Assembly: GCF_009755885.1 (NCBI RefSeq)
Contig: NZ_VYIX01000002.1
Location: forward strand, 843,585 to 907,584
Source of the DNA: Brachyspira sp. SAP_772
GTDB lineage: Bacteria; Spirochaetota; Brachyspiria; Brachyspirales; Brachyspiraceae
Reading direction: 5' to 3'
Length of the DNA stretch: 64,000 nucleotides
Numbering within the stretch: the stretch's first letter is position 1; every line of letters starts with the position of its first letter. Of the stretch, positions 17,071 to 25,594 are shown piece by piece. The notes beneath the pieces are model-generated. The model was not told the origin of the DNA and made no database searches. It saw only the letters and a list, made by a program, of their open reading frames with translations. Position numbers and translations under genes: made by a program.

Positions 17071-18546
17071 ATGCTGTTTAATTCCACAGAATTTATGATC
17101 TTTTTTCCTATAACACTCGTTTTATACTGGATATTTCCAAAAAAGTATAGATATATTTGTTTGTTTATAGCTAGCTATACATTTTATATGTTTTGGAACC
17201 CTAAGTATGCTTTATTAATGGCTACTTCTACAGTTGTAACATTTTTAAGCGGTATATTAATAGAAAAACTAAAATATAGAAGAACAGTAGTTGCTTTTAG
17301 TTTTATTATCAATCTTGCTATATTGGTATTTTTCAAATATTTTGATTTTCTTCTACAGAATATTAATATTTTATTGTCAGTATTTAATATAAAATTGGTA
17401 GAAAAGCCTCTTGATATTATTTTACCTGTAGGAATATCTTTTTATACTTTTCAGGCATTAAGCTACACAATAGATGTTTACAGAGGTGAGATAAAGTCAG
17501 AGAAAAATATTATTAAGTATGCGTTGTTTGTATCATTCTTCCCTCAATTAGTAGCAGGGCCAATAGAGCGTTCTAAAAATTTGCTTATTCAGGTAGAAAA
17601 TTTAGATAAAGTAAAAAGATTCGATTATGATAGAATGACAGAAGGTTTATTATTAATGCTTTTTGGTTATTTTCAAAAGATGGTCATAGCAGACAGAGCA
17701 GCAATATTAGTAGATACAGTATTTAATAGTTATTATGAGTATAACAGTATGGCTTTAATTTTAGCAGCAGTATTTTTTTCTATTCAGATATACTGTGATT
17801 TTGGAAGTTATTCATTAATAGCGATTGGAACAGCTAAAGTTATGGGAATCAATTTAATGGAGAATTTTAACACTCCATATTTTGCTAGAGGGATAAAGGA
17901 GTTTTGGGGTAGATGGCATATATCATTATCTACTTGGTTTAGAGATTATCTTTATATACCTTTGGGCGGAAATAGATGTTCAAAGCTTAGAAAAAGTTTT
18001 AACATATTAGTAACGTTTTTAGTAAGCGGACTTTGGCATGGAGCTAATTTTACCTTCATTGCTTGGGGAGCTATACATGGTATTTGTCATATAATAGAAG
18101 AACAATTAAAACCTATCAAAGAAAAATATTTAAATAAGTTTAATATTAGAACAAATGTCTTTAGTTTCATTATATTAGAAATAATCATTACTTTTATAAT
18201 AGTAGATTTAGCTTGGATATTTTTTAGGGCTGAAACTATATATGATGCCCTTCTTTATATAAAAAGAATATTTACAAGAATAGATTTATGGACATTGTTT
18301 GATGGTACTTTATATAATTTGGGATTGAACATTTTTGAGATGAATATACTCATAATAGCTTTATTTATATTGATATCAATAGATTTAATAAAGTACATAA
18401 GAAAAGAGAGTATATTTGAGTTTTTAAGTAAGCAAAATCTATATTTTAGATGGTTTGTGATGTTATTTTTAATTTTTTACATAATTGTTTATGGTAAATA
18501 TGGAGCAGGATTTGACCCTAAACAGTTTATATATTTCCAATTTTAA
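17071..18546 (+). CDS. MBOAT-family membrane O-acyltransferase (AlgI/DltB type)
   Basis: 491 aa with about ten membrane helices, GGGAG 7 bases before the start. The family core is present: FFPQLVAGPIERSKN, then KEFWGRWHISLSTWFRDYLY near residue 280, and LVSGLWHGANFTFIAWG with the invariant membrane histidine near residue 320. The family moves acyl groups (usually acetyl) across the membrane to polysaccharides, teichoic acids or alginate. The SGNH-like partner follows after 15 bases. Expression may vary through the upstream pentamer. Confidence 0.95.
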   Translation: MLFNSTEFMIFFPITLVLYWIFPKKYRYICLFIASYTFYMFWNPKYALLMATSTVVTFLSGILIEKLKYRRTVVAFSFIINLAILVFFKYFDFLLQNINILLSVFNIKLVEKPLDIILPVGISFYTFQALSYTIDVYRGEIKSEKNIIKYALFVSFFPQLVAGPIERSKNLLIQVENLDKVKRFDYDRMTEGLLLMLFGYFQKMVIADRAAILVDTVFNSYYEYNSMALILAAVFFSIQIYCDFGSYSLIAIGTAKVMGINLMENFNTPYFARGIKEFWGRWHISLSTWFRDYLYIPLGGNRCSKLRKSFNILVTFLVSGLWHGANFTFIAWGAIHGICHIIEEQLKPIKEKYLNKFNIRTNVFSFIILEIIITFIIVDLAWIFFRAETIYDALLYIKRIFTRIDLWTLFDGTLYNLGLNIFEMNILIIALFILISIDLIKYIRKESIFEFLSKQNLYFRWFVMLFLIFYIIVYGKYGAGFDPKQFIYFQF

Positions 18547-18561
18547 TATTGTGAGAGAATT

Positions 18562-19983
18562 ATGAAAATAAAAATTATTAAAATTGTACTTTTTATATCT
18601 ATTTTTATATTTATTTTTATCAAAATAAATAAAACTCTTATTTTAAAAAGTACTTACGGTATCAATCAGTTTAATATTTTTTATAAACAAGAAAAAAGAT
18701 CTGTAGATGTACTATTTTTTGGAAGCAGTAGGGTATTTTTTGGCATTAATCCTGGAATATTGTATAAAGATTATGGAATATCATCCTACAATTTGGCTAC
18801 TTCTTTAACTCCATTTTGGCAGATATATTTTTCTGTAAAAGAATCATTAAAGACTCAAACCCCAAAACTTATAGTTATTGAAGCTTATACTACAGTATTT
18901 GTACGAGAATACACTACAAAAAGTAGTATATTAAATTTTATTTCTGGATTAAAAATATCAGAATTAAAATTAAATGCTATAAAGGTTAGTGTACCAAAAA
19001 AAGAAATAGATAAGTATTTTAATTTTATGTATCAATATCATGATAGATATTCTATTCTGAAAAAGAATGATTTTATAAACGATAACAGTTTGCAATATTT
19101 TAAAGGATTTTCCTATCTTTATAATACAGAAAAAAATGTTAAATATAGCACTAATTTAGTGAGGGAGAATTTGAAACTTTATTCAAAAACAGAAGAATAT
19201 TACAGAAAAACTATAGAACTAGTAAAAAAATATGATATTCCTATTTTAATAATTCTTTCTCCATATATTAATATTCCATTGACATATAACCATAAAAAAA
19301 TTTTTAATAGTGCTGAAAATATAGCTAATGAATATGATATACCCTTTATTGATTTTAATTTATACTATGATGAGTATAAATTAAATTTTTATGAAGATTT
19401 CAATGATTGGACTCATTTAAACTATAAAGGTTCAACTAAATTTACGAGATATTTAGGAAAATATTTAAAAGAGAATTATGATTTAGCTGACAGACGAGGA
19501 GATCCTAAATATTATTCTTGGGAGATAAATGCTGAATATCAGGATAAAGAAATTTATAATTTTGAATTAAAACAATATACTAATTTAAATAAATATATAG
19601 AAAAAGTAAAAAATGCTGATGATTATGTTATAGGTATTACTATGCTTGGAAATTATCAAAGTAACGATATCATTGTTCAAAATATAATATCAAATTTTAA
19701 TATTAATGATATTTATTTACAAAATTCATCTTATGTAATAGATAATAATAAACTTATATATTCTTCATCTAGTTCAAATCAATATTTATTTTATGATGAA
19801 ATAGGAAACTATACTGATTTAGTTGTAGATAGTGGTAGAAAATTATCTATTAATAGGACAAACTATATTAAAACAACAAATGGAATTAATATGGTAATTT
19901 ATGATAAATTTACAGAAGAAATAGTTGATAATATATATTTGGAATATAAAGATAATTCTATTGACACTACAATTAAGAGATAA
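18562..19983 (+). CDS. SGNH-like O-acetyltransferase partner of the MBOAT protein (AlgJ/DltD-like)
   Basis: 473 aa with one N-terminal signal anchor (residues 4-25), so the rest is outside the membrane. VDVLFFGSSRVFFGINP is the SGNH block I Ser motif, and NDWTHLNYKGSTKF the D-x-x-H block V pair. This is the catalytic partner that typically follows an MBOAT gene and puts acetyl groups on an exported polymer. The C-terminal part, after about residue 330, has no recognisable family. Confidence 0.85.
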   Translation: MKIKIIKIVLFISIFIFIFIKINKTLILKSTYGINQFNIFYKQEKRSVDVLFFGSSRVFFGINPGILYKDYGISSYNLATSLTPFWQIYFSVKESLKTQTPKLIVIEAYTTVFVREYTTKSSILNFISGLKISELKLNAIKVSVPKKEIDKYFNFMYQYHDRYSILKKNDFINDNSLQYFKGFSYLYNTEKNVKYSTNLVRENLKLYSKTEEYYRKTIELVKKYDIPILIILSPYINIPLTYNHKKIFNSAENIANEYDIPFIDFNLYYDEYKLNFYEDFNDWTHLNYKGSTKFTRYLGKYLKENYDLADRRGDPKYYSWEINAEYQDKEIYNFELKQYTNLNKYIEKVKNADDYVIGITMLGNYQSNDIIVQNIISNFNINDIYLQNSSYVIDNNKLIYSSSSSNQYLFYDEIGNYTDLVVDSGRKLSINRTNYIKTTNGINMVIYDKFTEEIVDNIYLEYKDNSIDTTIKR

Positions 19984-20074
19984 TTATATTTTAAAAAAGT
20001 TTTTTATTTCTAATCAAGAGAGCATAGCATGAATTTTTAAGTTTGCTAATTTAGAGTTTTTTTATTTTATTATT

Positions 20075-20335
20075 TTTGGGATTAGACCTCAAGCCCAACT
20101 TCTTTTACCGAGTAGGTACATTTCGGTATTGGTATAAAAGAAGCCTATATCCTTCGGATACGCTTCTCGAAGAACTGCATTTAATGAAGCATAGTTTTTT
20201 ATATACATATATAAGTATAAACATTATTTTTATATATTCCAAAAATATAAATCTAAAGCATTTGCACTTTTCACTAAGCGTACCCGTAGGGTAAAAACTT
20301 TGCGGCGGGAAAAAGAACAACAAAAAAATTATATA
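20075..20335. repeat. GC-rich intergenic hairpin mosaic, copy 6
   Basis: It includes ACCGAGTAGGTACATTTCGG (compare ACCGAGTAGGTGCCTATCGG in copies 8 and 9) and GGTATAAAAGAAGC. A module B end follows: GCACTTTTC, AAGCGTACCCGTAGGG, GGCGGGAAAAAGAACAAC. It lies between the acetyltransferase gene and the stable RNA cluster. Confidence 0.75.
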
Positions 20336-20384
20336 GAAAAAGATGTTTATTTACATTAAAAAATCATTGTGAATAAAAAGGCCC

Positions 20385-20484
20385 CTTATAACAGGAGAAC
20401 TAGCACCCAGTTGGGTTGACTTACCGTTGCTTCCTTCCGAACCTGGCGGATTCATCATCAACTGCCGTAGAACCCCGTTATAAG
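20385..20484 (-). ncRNA. ffs: Signal recognition particle RNA (4.5S type)
   Basis: About 100 bases on the minus strand. The ends CTTATAAC and GTTATAAG pair perfectly, and the apical domain has the diagnostic CCAGGTTCGGAAGGAAGCAA followed by CGGTAAG. A GGGGCC then TTTTT past the 3' end suggests termination. It follows the two tRNAs closely and is likely processed from one transcript. It has no Alu-domain, as expected of the short bacterial form. Confidence 0.96.
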
Positions 20485-20504
20485 AGATGTAGGAAACTAA
20501 ACTA

Positions 20505-20589
20505 CGGAGAGAGTGGGATTCGAACCCACGGTACTGTTACATACACACGACTTCCAATCGTGCTCCTTCAACCGCTCGGACATCTCTCC
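20505..20589 (-). tRNA. tRNA-Ser (GGA)
   Basis: 85 bases with a long variable arm. The anticodon loop TTGGAAG gives anticodon GGA (UCC/UCU codons). GGAGAGA/TCTCTCC acceptor pairing, GGTTCGAATCC T-arm, discriminator G; CCA is not encoded. It is 20 bases before the SRP RNA on the same strand. Confidence 0.97.
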
Positions 20590-20605
20590 ATATATTTAAT
20601 TTAAA

Positions 20606-20679
20606 CGTGCCTGAGAAGATTTGAACTTCCAACCTTCAGAACCGCAATCTGATGCTCTATCCAATTGAGCTACAGGCAC
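20606..20679 (-). tRNA. tRNA-Arg (GCG)
   Basis: 74 bases. GTGCCTG acceptor, TCAGA/TCTGA anticodon stem, loop TTGCGGT giving anticodon GCG (CGC/CGU codons). T-arm GGAAGTTCAAATCTTCT; CCA is not encoded. Most bacteria read these codons with an A34 (inosine) tRNA-Arg, so GCG is uncommon. It is first of the stable-RNA cluster. Confidence 0.93.
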
Positions 20680-20699
20680 ATAGGTTTTATAGTTTAAAA

Positions 20700-20727
20700 A
20701 TTATAACATAAAAATATTTTTTTGCAA
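20700..20727 (-). promoter_or_regulatory. Promoter of the tRNA-Arg/tRNA-Ser/SRP RNA cluster
   Basis: On the minus strand TTGCAA (20722-20727), a 16-bp spacer and TATAAT (20700-20705), about 20 bases before tRNA-Arg. Confidence 0.65.
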
Positions 20728-20758
20728 ATATTTATTTTTATAATCTAATTAATTATTC

Positions 20759-22177
20759 TTATCTGCTCTTTAGTTTTGGATGAAGTATCTTATCTAATGC
20801 AAAACCCAAAAAGGCAAAAGACATTCCCAATATAGCAATTAATATTCCCGGAGGTATTATCCACCACCAAAGCCCAGAAAGCACAGCAGAACCCTTCATA
20901 GCATCATGCAAAATCTGCCCCCAAGTAACTATAGTGGCATCTCCAAGCCCAAGTAAAGATAATGAAGACTCATAAACTATGGCAGAAGGCACCGCCAAAG
21001 CCATAGAAGCAAATGAAAAAGGCAAAAGTAGCGGTGCTAAATGATTAAATATTATTCTAAAATGCGAAGCCCCTATTGTACGTGCTGCCTCAATGTATGT
21101 CTCTTCTTTAAGCTGCATAGCCATAGAACGAACAGTCATAACTGAACCAGTCCAAGAGAAAAATATCATCATGCTTATCATAGTCCATATTGTAGGCTTA
21201 AATATTGCACTCATTACTATCATTACAGGCAAAACAGGTATGCCTATAAATATCTGATACACAAACTGCATAAAACTATCAACAAACCCTCCAAAATATG
21301 CAGACACTATTCCATACATCACGCCAATTATAACCGATATAAAACTCGTAGCTATGCCTATAAATAATGCCCACTTAAGACCTGATATTAAACCAGAAAA
21401 TATATCTCGCTTCATATTGTCAGTGCCCATTATTCCAGACATTGAGCCTACCAACACCATATAAGGATTTTCAAAACTTGAATTAGCGTCAGAAAAATTA
21501 GCTGTTACTTCAAATTTATAAATACCTTTTAATGCCAAGAAATTTTTTGCCATATCATCTTTTTTTGTATTAAAAAGTATTTTCATTGGGTTGGTTGTGA
21601 GAGTGTCGATTTGTCTTGCTAGCATTCTAGGAACCGACTCTCTGTAAAACCTAAATATTCTATTTTTTGAATCATTAAATGCGGATATTCTTAAGTCGCC
21701 TTTTATATTATGTAAACTGTCTGATAGTGTGATTACTTCCCCGTCTGGTCTTGTTACATTCCAAACTAATGCAGAAGAATTATCTACATTAGCATGAAAG
21801 ATTAAATCAACGGGAGATTTATCAAATTTATAATCATATTCAAATACTGCTTTGTATACTGCTTGACTATCTATATAATTAGTTTCTACGCTTATAGGTT
21901 TTATATCTGTTGTAATTGCTGATTTTTCTCTGCTAAAGAAATTAAGCCATTCTGGTGGGGCTGATGCTGGGTTATCCTGCCAATATGTGATATCTCTCCA
22001 GCGTTTTGGTGCTTCTTTGTATGTGAGTATTAATGGCTCAAATAGCGAAACAAATATTGCCAAAACAAGTATGCATAAACCTACAACGCCTGTTTTATCT
22101 TTTTTAAACTCATTAAAAAATTCTATTAGAGGGGCAAGCTTTTTATTAAGATTATTTTTATTAATATCCTTACTCAT
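20759..22177 (-). CDS. Opp/Dpp-type ABC permease, OppC-like with large extracytoplasmic insertion
   Basis: 472 aa against about 300 for usual OppC. The first helix (about residues 33-55) is followed by a 200-residue hydrophilic insertion (about 60-250). The normal permease core then follows, with EAARTIGASHFRIIFNHLAP as the ATPase-contact EAA loop. Such long loops occur in YejE-like relatives. It overlaps its OppB partner by the TAATG stop/start. Neither an ATPase nor a binding protein gene is adjacent. Confidence 0.9.
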   Translation of the reverse strand: MSKDINKNNLNKKLAPLIEFFNEFKKDKTGVVGLCILVLAIFVSLFEPLILTYKEAPKRWRDITYWQDNPASAPPEWLNFFSREKSAITTDIKPISVETNYIDSQAVYKAVFEYDYKFDKSPVDLIFHANVDNSSALVWNVTRPDGEVITLSDSLHNIKGDLRISAFNDSKNRIFRFYRESVPRMLARQIDTLTTNPMKILFNTKKDDMAKNFLALKGIYKFEVTANFSDANSSFENPYMVLVGSMSGIMGTDNMKRDIFSGLISGLKWALFIGIATSFISVIIGVMYGIVSAYFGGFVDSFMQFVYQIFIGIPVLPVMIVMSAIFKPTIWTMISMMIFFSWTGSVMTVRSMAMQLKEETYIEAARTIGASHFRIIFNHLAPLLLPFSFASMALAVPSAIVYESSLSLLGLGDATIVTWGQILHDAMKGSAVLSGLWWWIIPPGILIAILGMSFAFLGFALDKILHPKLKSR

Positions 22178-23217
22178 TACATCTTGCCTCCAACTTTTAT
22201 TCTAGGGTCTAAGAATCCGTAAGATATATCAAGCACAACCAAACCAAATTGATAAAGAGCAGTAGTAATAGCTAAGTTTCCCATAAGCACAGGTATATCA
22301 TTTTGCTGAACGGATATCCAATAAAGATTGCCCAAACCCGGCCAAGAGAATATTCCTTCAAATATGATAGAGCCTGCAATAGAGCCAAGCAGTCCTAATA
22401 AAGTTATTGTAACTATAGGAGGAGCTGAACTTCTTAAAGTATGCCCTAGTAACACAGACTTTTCTGATATACCTCTAGCACGAGCCGCCATAATATAATC
22501 TTCTTGAAGAGTGGATAGCACTATATTTCTCACAACAAAAGAAAGCCCCCAAAATCCTATTGATGTTAATGTGAGCATAGGTAAAGCCATATGCCATAAC
22601 ATATCCAAATAATACATTATGCCTTCAGGTGTGGGTATGGAATGAACCCCTCCAGATGGAAACAAATTAAACTTATAAACAAATATCATTATAAGTATCA
22701 TAGAAAGCCACCAAGTAGGCATGCCGTAAACTATCATAGTGATAATGCTTGTAGTTCTGTCAAATAATCCGCCTGCTTTTCTTGCCTTTACAAGCCCTAT
22801 TATTAAACCTATTATCATTTGTATGATTGATGCTGTTGTAAAAAGTATTATAGAGCGGGGGAGGGCTTCTCCTATTATCTTTATAACATCTCTGTTTCCG
22901 TTAGAATCCATCATTATAGTAGATTTGCCAAATTGAAATGTAATAGTGTTAATTGCCCTTATAAATATTCTCTCACCAATGCTTCTGTTGAGCCAATATA
23001 TATCATAATAGTATGCTCTTCTCTCTTTAATAAAGTTTTCCACATCTTCTGTACGCATATTGCTAAGTCCGCGTACTTCGGCATTAATATTTTCTTCTAT
23101 CTGTGCTTTAAGAGTTTTTTCGCTCACAGTGTTAAATATAGCAGAAGACATAAACATAAGTATCACAAACATGATTATGCCTTTTAGTATTCGTTTGATT
23201 ACAAAATAAGTAAACAT
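22177..23217 (-). CDS. Opp/Dpp-type ABC permease, OppB-like
   Basis: 346 aa with six helices. The first helix is FVIKRILKGIIMFVILMFM; the EAA-type loop AARARGISEKSVLLGHTLRS and FEGIFSWPGLGNLYW near the C-terminus are family marks. It is the first gene of a two-gene unit with the OppC-like protein. It may work with the OppA-type protein at 14366, but the distance makes this only a possibility. Confidence 0.92.
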   Translation of the reverse strand: MFTYFVIKRILKGIIMFVILMFMSSAIFNTVSEKTLKAQIEENINAEVRGLSNMRTEDVENFIKERRAYYYDIYWLNRSIGERIFIRAINTITFQFGKSTIMMDSNGNRDVIKIIGEALPRSIILFTTASIIQMIIGLIIGLVKARKAGGLFDRTTSIITMIVYGMPTWWLSMILIMIFVYKFNLFPSGGVHSIPTPEGIMYYLDMLWHMALPMLTLTSIGFWGLSFVVRNIVLSTLQEDYIMAARARGISEKSVLLGHTLRSSAPPIVTITLLGLLGSIAGSIIFEGIFSWPGLGNLYWISVQQNDIPVLMGNLAITTALYQFGLVVLDISYGFLDPRIKVGGKM

Positions 23218-23341
23218 AATATTATCCTTACTTATGATTATACTAAAAAGAGTTAAAATTGTAAAGTATAATAGCTTAAATTATTTTTTATGGTTTTTAT
23301 TTATGATTTTTTATAATTATATAAACCTGAAATTTTCAATA

Positions 23342-23370
23342 TAGACTATTTTTTATATTTTAAGTATAAT
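23342..23370 (+). promoter_or_regulatory. Likely promoter of the ATPase/nuclease pair
   Basis: TAGACT (23342-23347), 17 bp and a consensus TATAAT (23365-23370), 27 bases before the ATPase start. Confidence 0.5.
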
Positions 23371-23396
23371 AGTTTTATATGATTAATGGAGATAAT

Positions 23397-24686
23397 ATGC
23401 AAAAAATAATTATTAAAAATTTACTTGTTGTAAAAGATTTTGAAATGGAAATTAATAAATTTAATTTAATTATAGGAGAACAATCTTCAGGTAAAAGCAC
23501 AATAAGTAAAGCCATATTTTTCTTCAAAGAAATAAACACTCAAATAAAAGTTTATATATTTGCTTATAAAAATAAAATACAATACAGGATAAAAGAAATA
23601 TATAATAATATAATAAAAGATTTTTTTATAAGTATATTTGGAAAATTGGAAAATATAGATGATAATTTATATTTGAAATATATATACAAATCTAATACTT
23701 ATATAGAAATTACAAAAAAAAATAATAATTTAAATATTAATTACAGTGAAGATATAATAGTATTTTTTAATAAATTGGAAATTGATATAAAAAAAATTTT
23801 TGAAGAATATTTAAATGTTAATAGTTTAATAATATTTGAAGATATTTTTGAAAGAGGTATAGGTAAAGAAATAAATGATTTTTTTGAAAATGAATTAATA
23901 ACTTACTATATACCAGCTTCAAGAAGTTCTATAGCATTATTGAATAATCAAAGAACTAGATTAGATTATAATACTATAGATCTTATATTTTATCCTTTTT
24001 TTACACTTGTTGAAAAAATTGAGTTCCTATTCAAAGATGGAGTTCGAAATTTTATAAATAATAGCAATGATGATAATAAAAAAATATTTCTAAATGAAAT
24101 GAATAAAAAAATAGAAAAATATATGGGTGGAGAATATTTTTGTGATGATAAGTTTGGGTATATAAAATTAGAAAATAGCAACAAAAAAATACCTGTAGAT
24201 AAAATATCATCTGGCCAGCAAGAAATATTATGGCTTTTAAATTGTTTATTAGGTATAGCATGGTTAAATAGAAAAAATATTTTTCTTATAATAGAAGAAC
24301 CTGAAGCTCATTTATATCCAAAAATGCAAAAAGAAATTATAGATTTTATTGTTAATTTTATGAATATGACTAATAACAGTATTTTAATTACAACTCATAG
24401 CCCTTATATATTGACAAGTGCTAATAATTTGCTTTATGCTGGAAAACTAAAAGAAAATTATAAAGACAATAAAGAAAAAATAGAAAAAATTAATAATATT
24501 GTAGGTGAATATGGAGCTATTAATCCTAATGAAATAAATGCTTTTAAATTATACTTAAATGATTTTAGATATACAAATCTTATTAATGAAGAACAGGAAA
24601 TTAACTCTGAAGAAATAGACGATGTATCTAATACTATTAATGAAACATATACAAAACTGTTTGATATGGAATTAAATAATGAATAA
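23397..24686 (+). CDS. ABC-type (AAA_15/AAA_21-like) ATPase of a putative two-gene defence system
   Basis: 429 aa from the ATG at 23397, set by GGAG 5 bases upstream; the ATG at 23379 overlaps that site. Walker A is GEQSSGKST (residues 27-35), the signature is ISSGQQE (about 269-275), Walker B LIIEEPEAHLYP (about 295-306), and the His switch TTHSPY (about 330-335). It has no TOPRIM domain after the switch, unlike OLD nucleases; the C-terminus is an acidic tail. It overlaps the next gene by 8 bases. It resembles the ATPases of Septu- or PARIS-type systems in design. Very AT-rich, flanked by a mosaic repeat. Confidence 0.85.
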   Translation: MQKIIIKNLLVVKDFEMEINKFNLIIGEQSSGKSTISKAIFFFKEINTQIKVYIFAYKNKIQYRIKEIYNNIIKDFFISIFGKLENIDDNLYLKYIYKSNTYIEITKKNNNLNINYSEDIIVFFNKLEIDIKKIFEEYLNVNSLIIFEDIFERGIGKEINDFFENELITYYIPASRSSIALLNNQRTRLDYNTIDLIFYPFFTLVEKIEFLFKDGVRNFINNSNDDNKKIFLNEMNKKIEKYMGGEYFCDDKFGYIKLENSNKKIPVDKISSGQQEILWLLNCLLGIAWLNRKNIFLIIEEPEAHLYPKMQKEIIDFIVNFMNMTNNSILITTHSPYILTSANNLLYAGKLKENYKDNKEKIEKINNIVGEYGAINPNEINAFKLYLNDFRYTNLINEEQEINSEEIDDVSNTINETYTKLFDMELNNE

Positions 24687-25188
24687 TAATTATGAACTAT
24701 TAAAAAAAGATGATAGAAAAACTTTATCAGATTCACAAACAAAACTTTATATAAAAGCAGAAAATGATATCTTTATCATAAAAGTGGATAATGGTATATT
24801 TAATGACAATGTAAAAAAATGTGATTATTTAGCATATAGAAAAAAAGAAGTTTCTAATTTTATAGAATTAAAAGGTGTAAAAATAGATAAAGCATATATT
24901 CAAATTATAGAAACAATAAAAAATATTTCAGACAACAATAAATTGAAACATTTAATAGATACTAAGAAAGTAAAAGCTTATATAGTTAGTAAAGAAAAAA
25001 ATAAAATTCCTCAAGGTATAGAAAATAAATCAAGAGAATTAGCAAAACTTTTATTTGCTAATTCTAAAATAAAACCTCAAAATATGTTTGAGTTAATTAA
25101 TTATGTTCTTGTGGTTTCTGATAAAGATAAAAGGCAATCTAATGGAAATAGAATAATATGTTCATCTAAAAAACCTTTAATATTATAA
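24679..25188 (+). CDS. Small PD-(D/E)XK-like protein coupled to the ATPase
   Basis: 169 aa. No family is recognised directly, but C48-D49-Y-L-A-Y, then F61-I-E63-L-K65, then Q75 at about ten-residue spacing has the look of a PD-(D/E)XK nuclease core (Asp, Glu-x-Lys, Gln). This follows an N-terminal beta-rich region. The start overlaps the ATPase stop by 8 bases, so the two are translationally coupled. A nuclease effector driven by the ATPase is the simplest reading. Activity is inference. Confidence 0.6.
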   Translation: MNNNYELLKKDDRKTLSDSQTKLYIKAENDIFIIKVDNGIFNDNVKKCDYLAYRKKEVSNFIELKGVKIDKAYIQIIETIKNISDNNKLKHLIDTKKVKAYIVSKEKNKIPQGIENKSRELAKLLFANSKIKPQNMFELINYVLVVSDKDKRQSNGNRIICSSKKPLIL

Positions 25189-25234
25189 TATATACATAAG
25201 CAGCTATATTTTTATCAAAAATAAATTTTTTAAA

Positions 25235-25380
25235 TTTAAAATGTTTGCAGGGCTTTGCCCTTAACGAAGTACACACTGAGCACTTCGCTTCTTTTGCGAC
25301 CGTATGGAGTCCTTCAGAACGACTGTAGGAAGTGCCCTCGACGCGCCACAAAGAAGCAAAAGGGCTATATTTTAGCTTAA
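25235..25380. repeat. GC-rich intergenic hairpin mosaic, copy 7
   Basis: It begins with TTTGCAGGGCTTTGCCC (the reverse of the module A end). GCACTTCGCTTCTTTTGCGA, GTAGGAAGTGCCCTCGACGC and CACAAAGAAGCAAAAGGG follow. It lies 47 bases past the putative nuclease gene. The rest of the gap to 25594 is AT-rich and empty. Confidence 0.78.
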
Positions 25381-25594
25381 ATTATTTATTATAGTTTTTA
25401 TTTACGATTTTTTTATAAAGTTATAAATATTTTGTAATATCTTCTATAATATTGTCTGTATAAATTATAATATAACCTTTATTTTACCGAAAATATTAAT
25501 ATACTATATAGTATTATACTTGAGTATTGGTTTATTAATGATATAATACTCTTTAAGGTATAAAATAAATACTACTATATATAAGCGGAGTATT

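Noticed and set aside
20416-20604. Plus-strand open frame over the SRP RNA and tRNA-Ser genes
   Set aside because: It is antisense to two certain RNA genes and has no ribosome site.
14366-23217. One complete Opp transporter formed by the genes at 14 kb and 21-23 kb
   Set aside because: Six kilobases with opposite-strand operons lie between them, there is no OppD/OppF ATPase in the window, and the riboswitch precedes only the binding-protein gene.
23397-25188. OLD-family nuclease, Gabija or PARIS assignment for the ATPase pair
   Set aside because: The ATPase has no C-terminal TOPRIM, there is no UvrD-like helicase, and the partner lacks DUF4435-like features and is too short.
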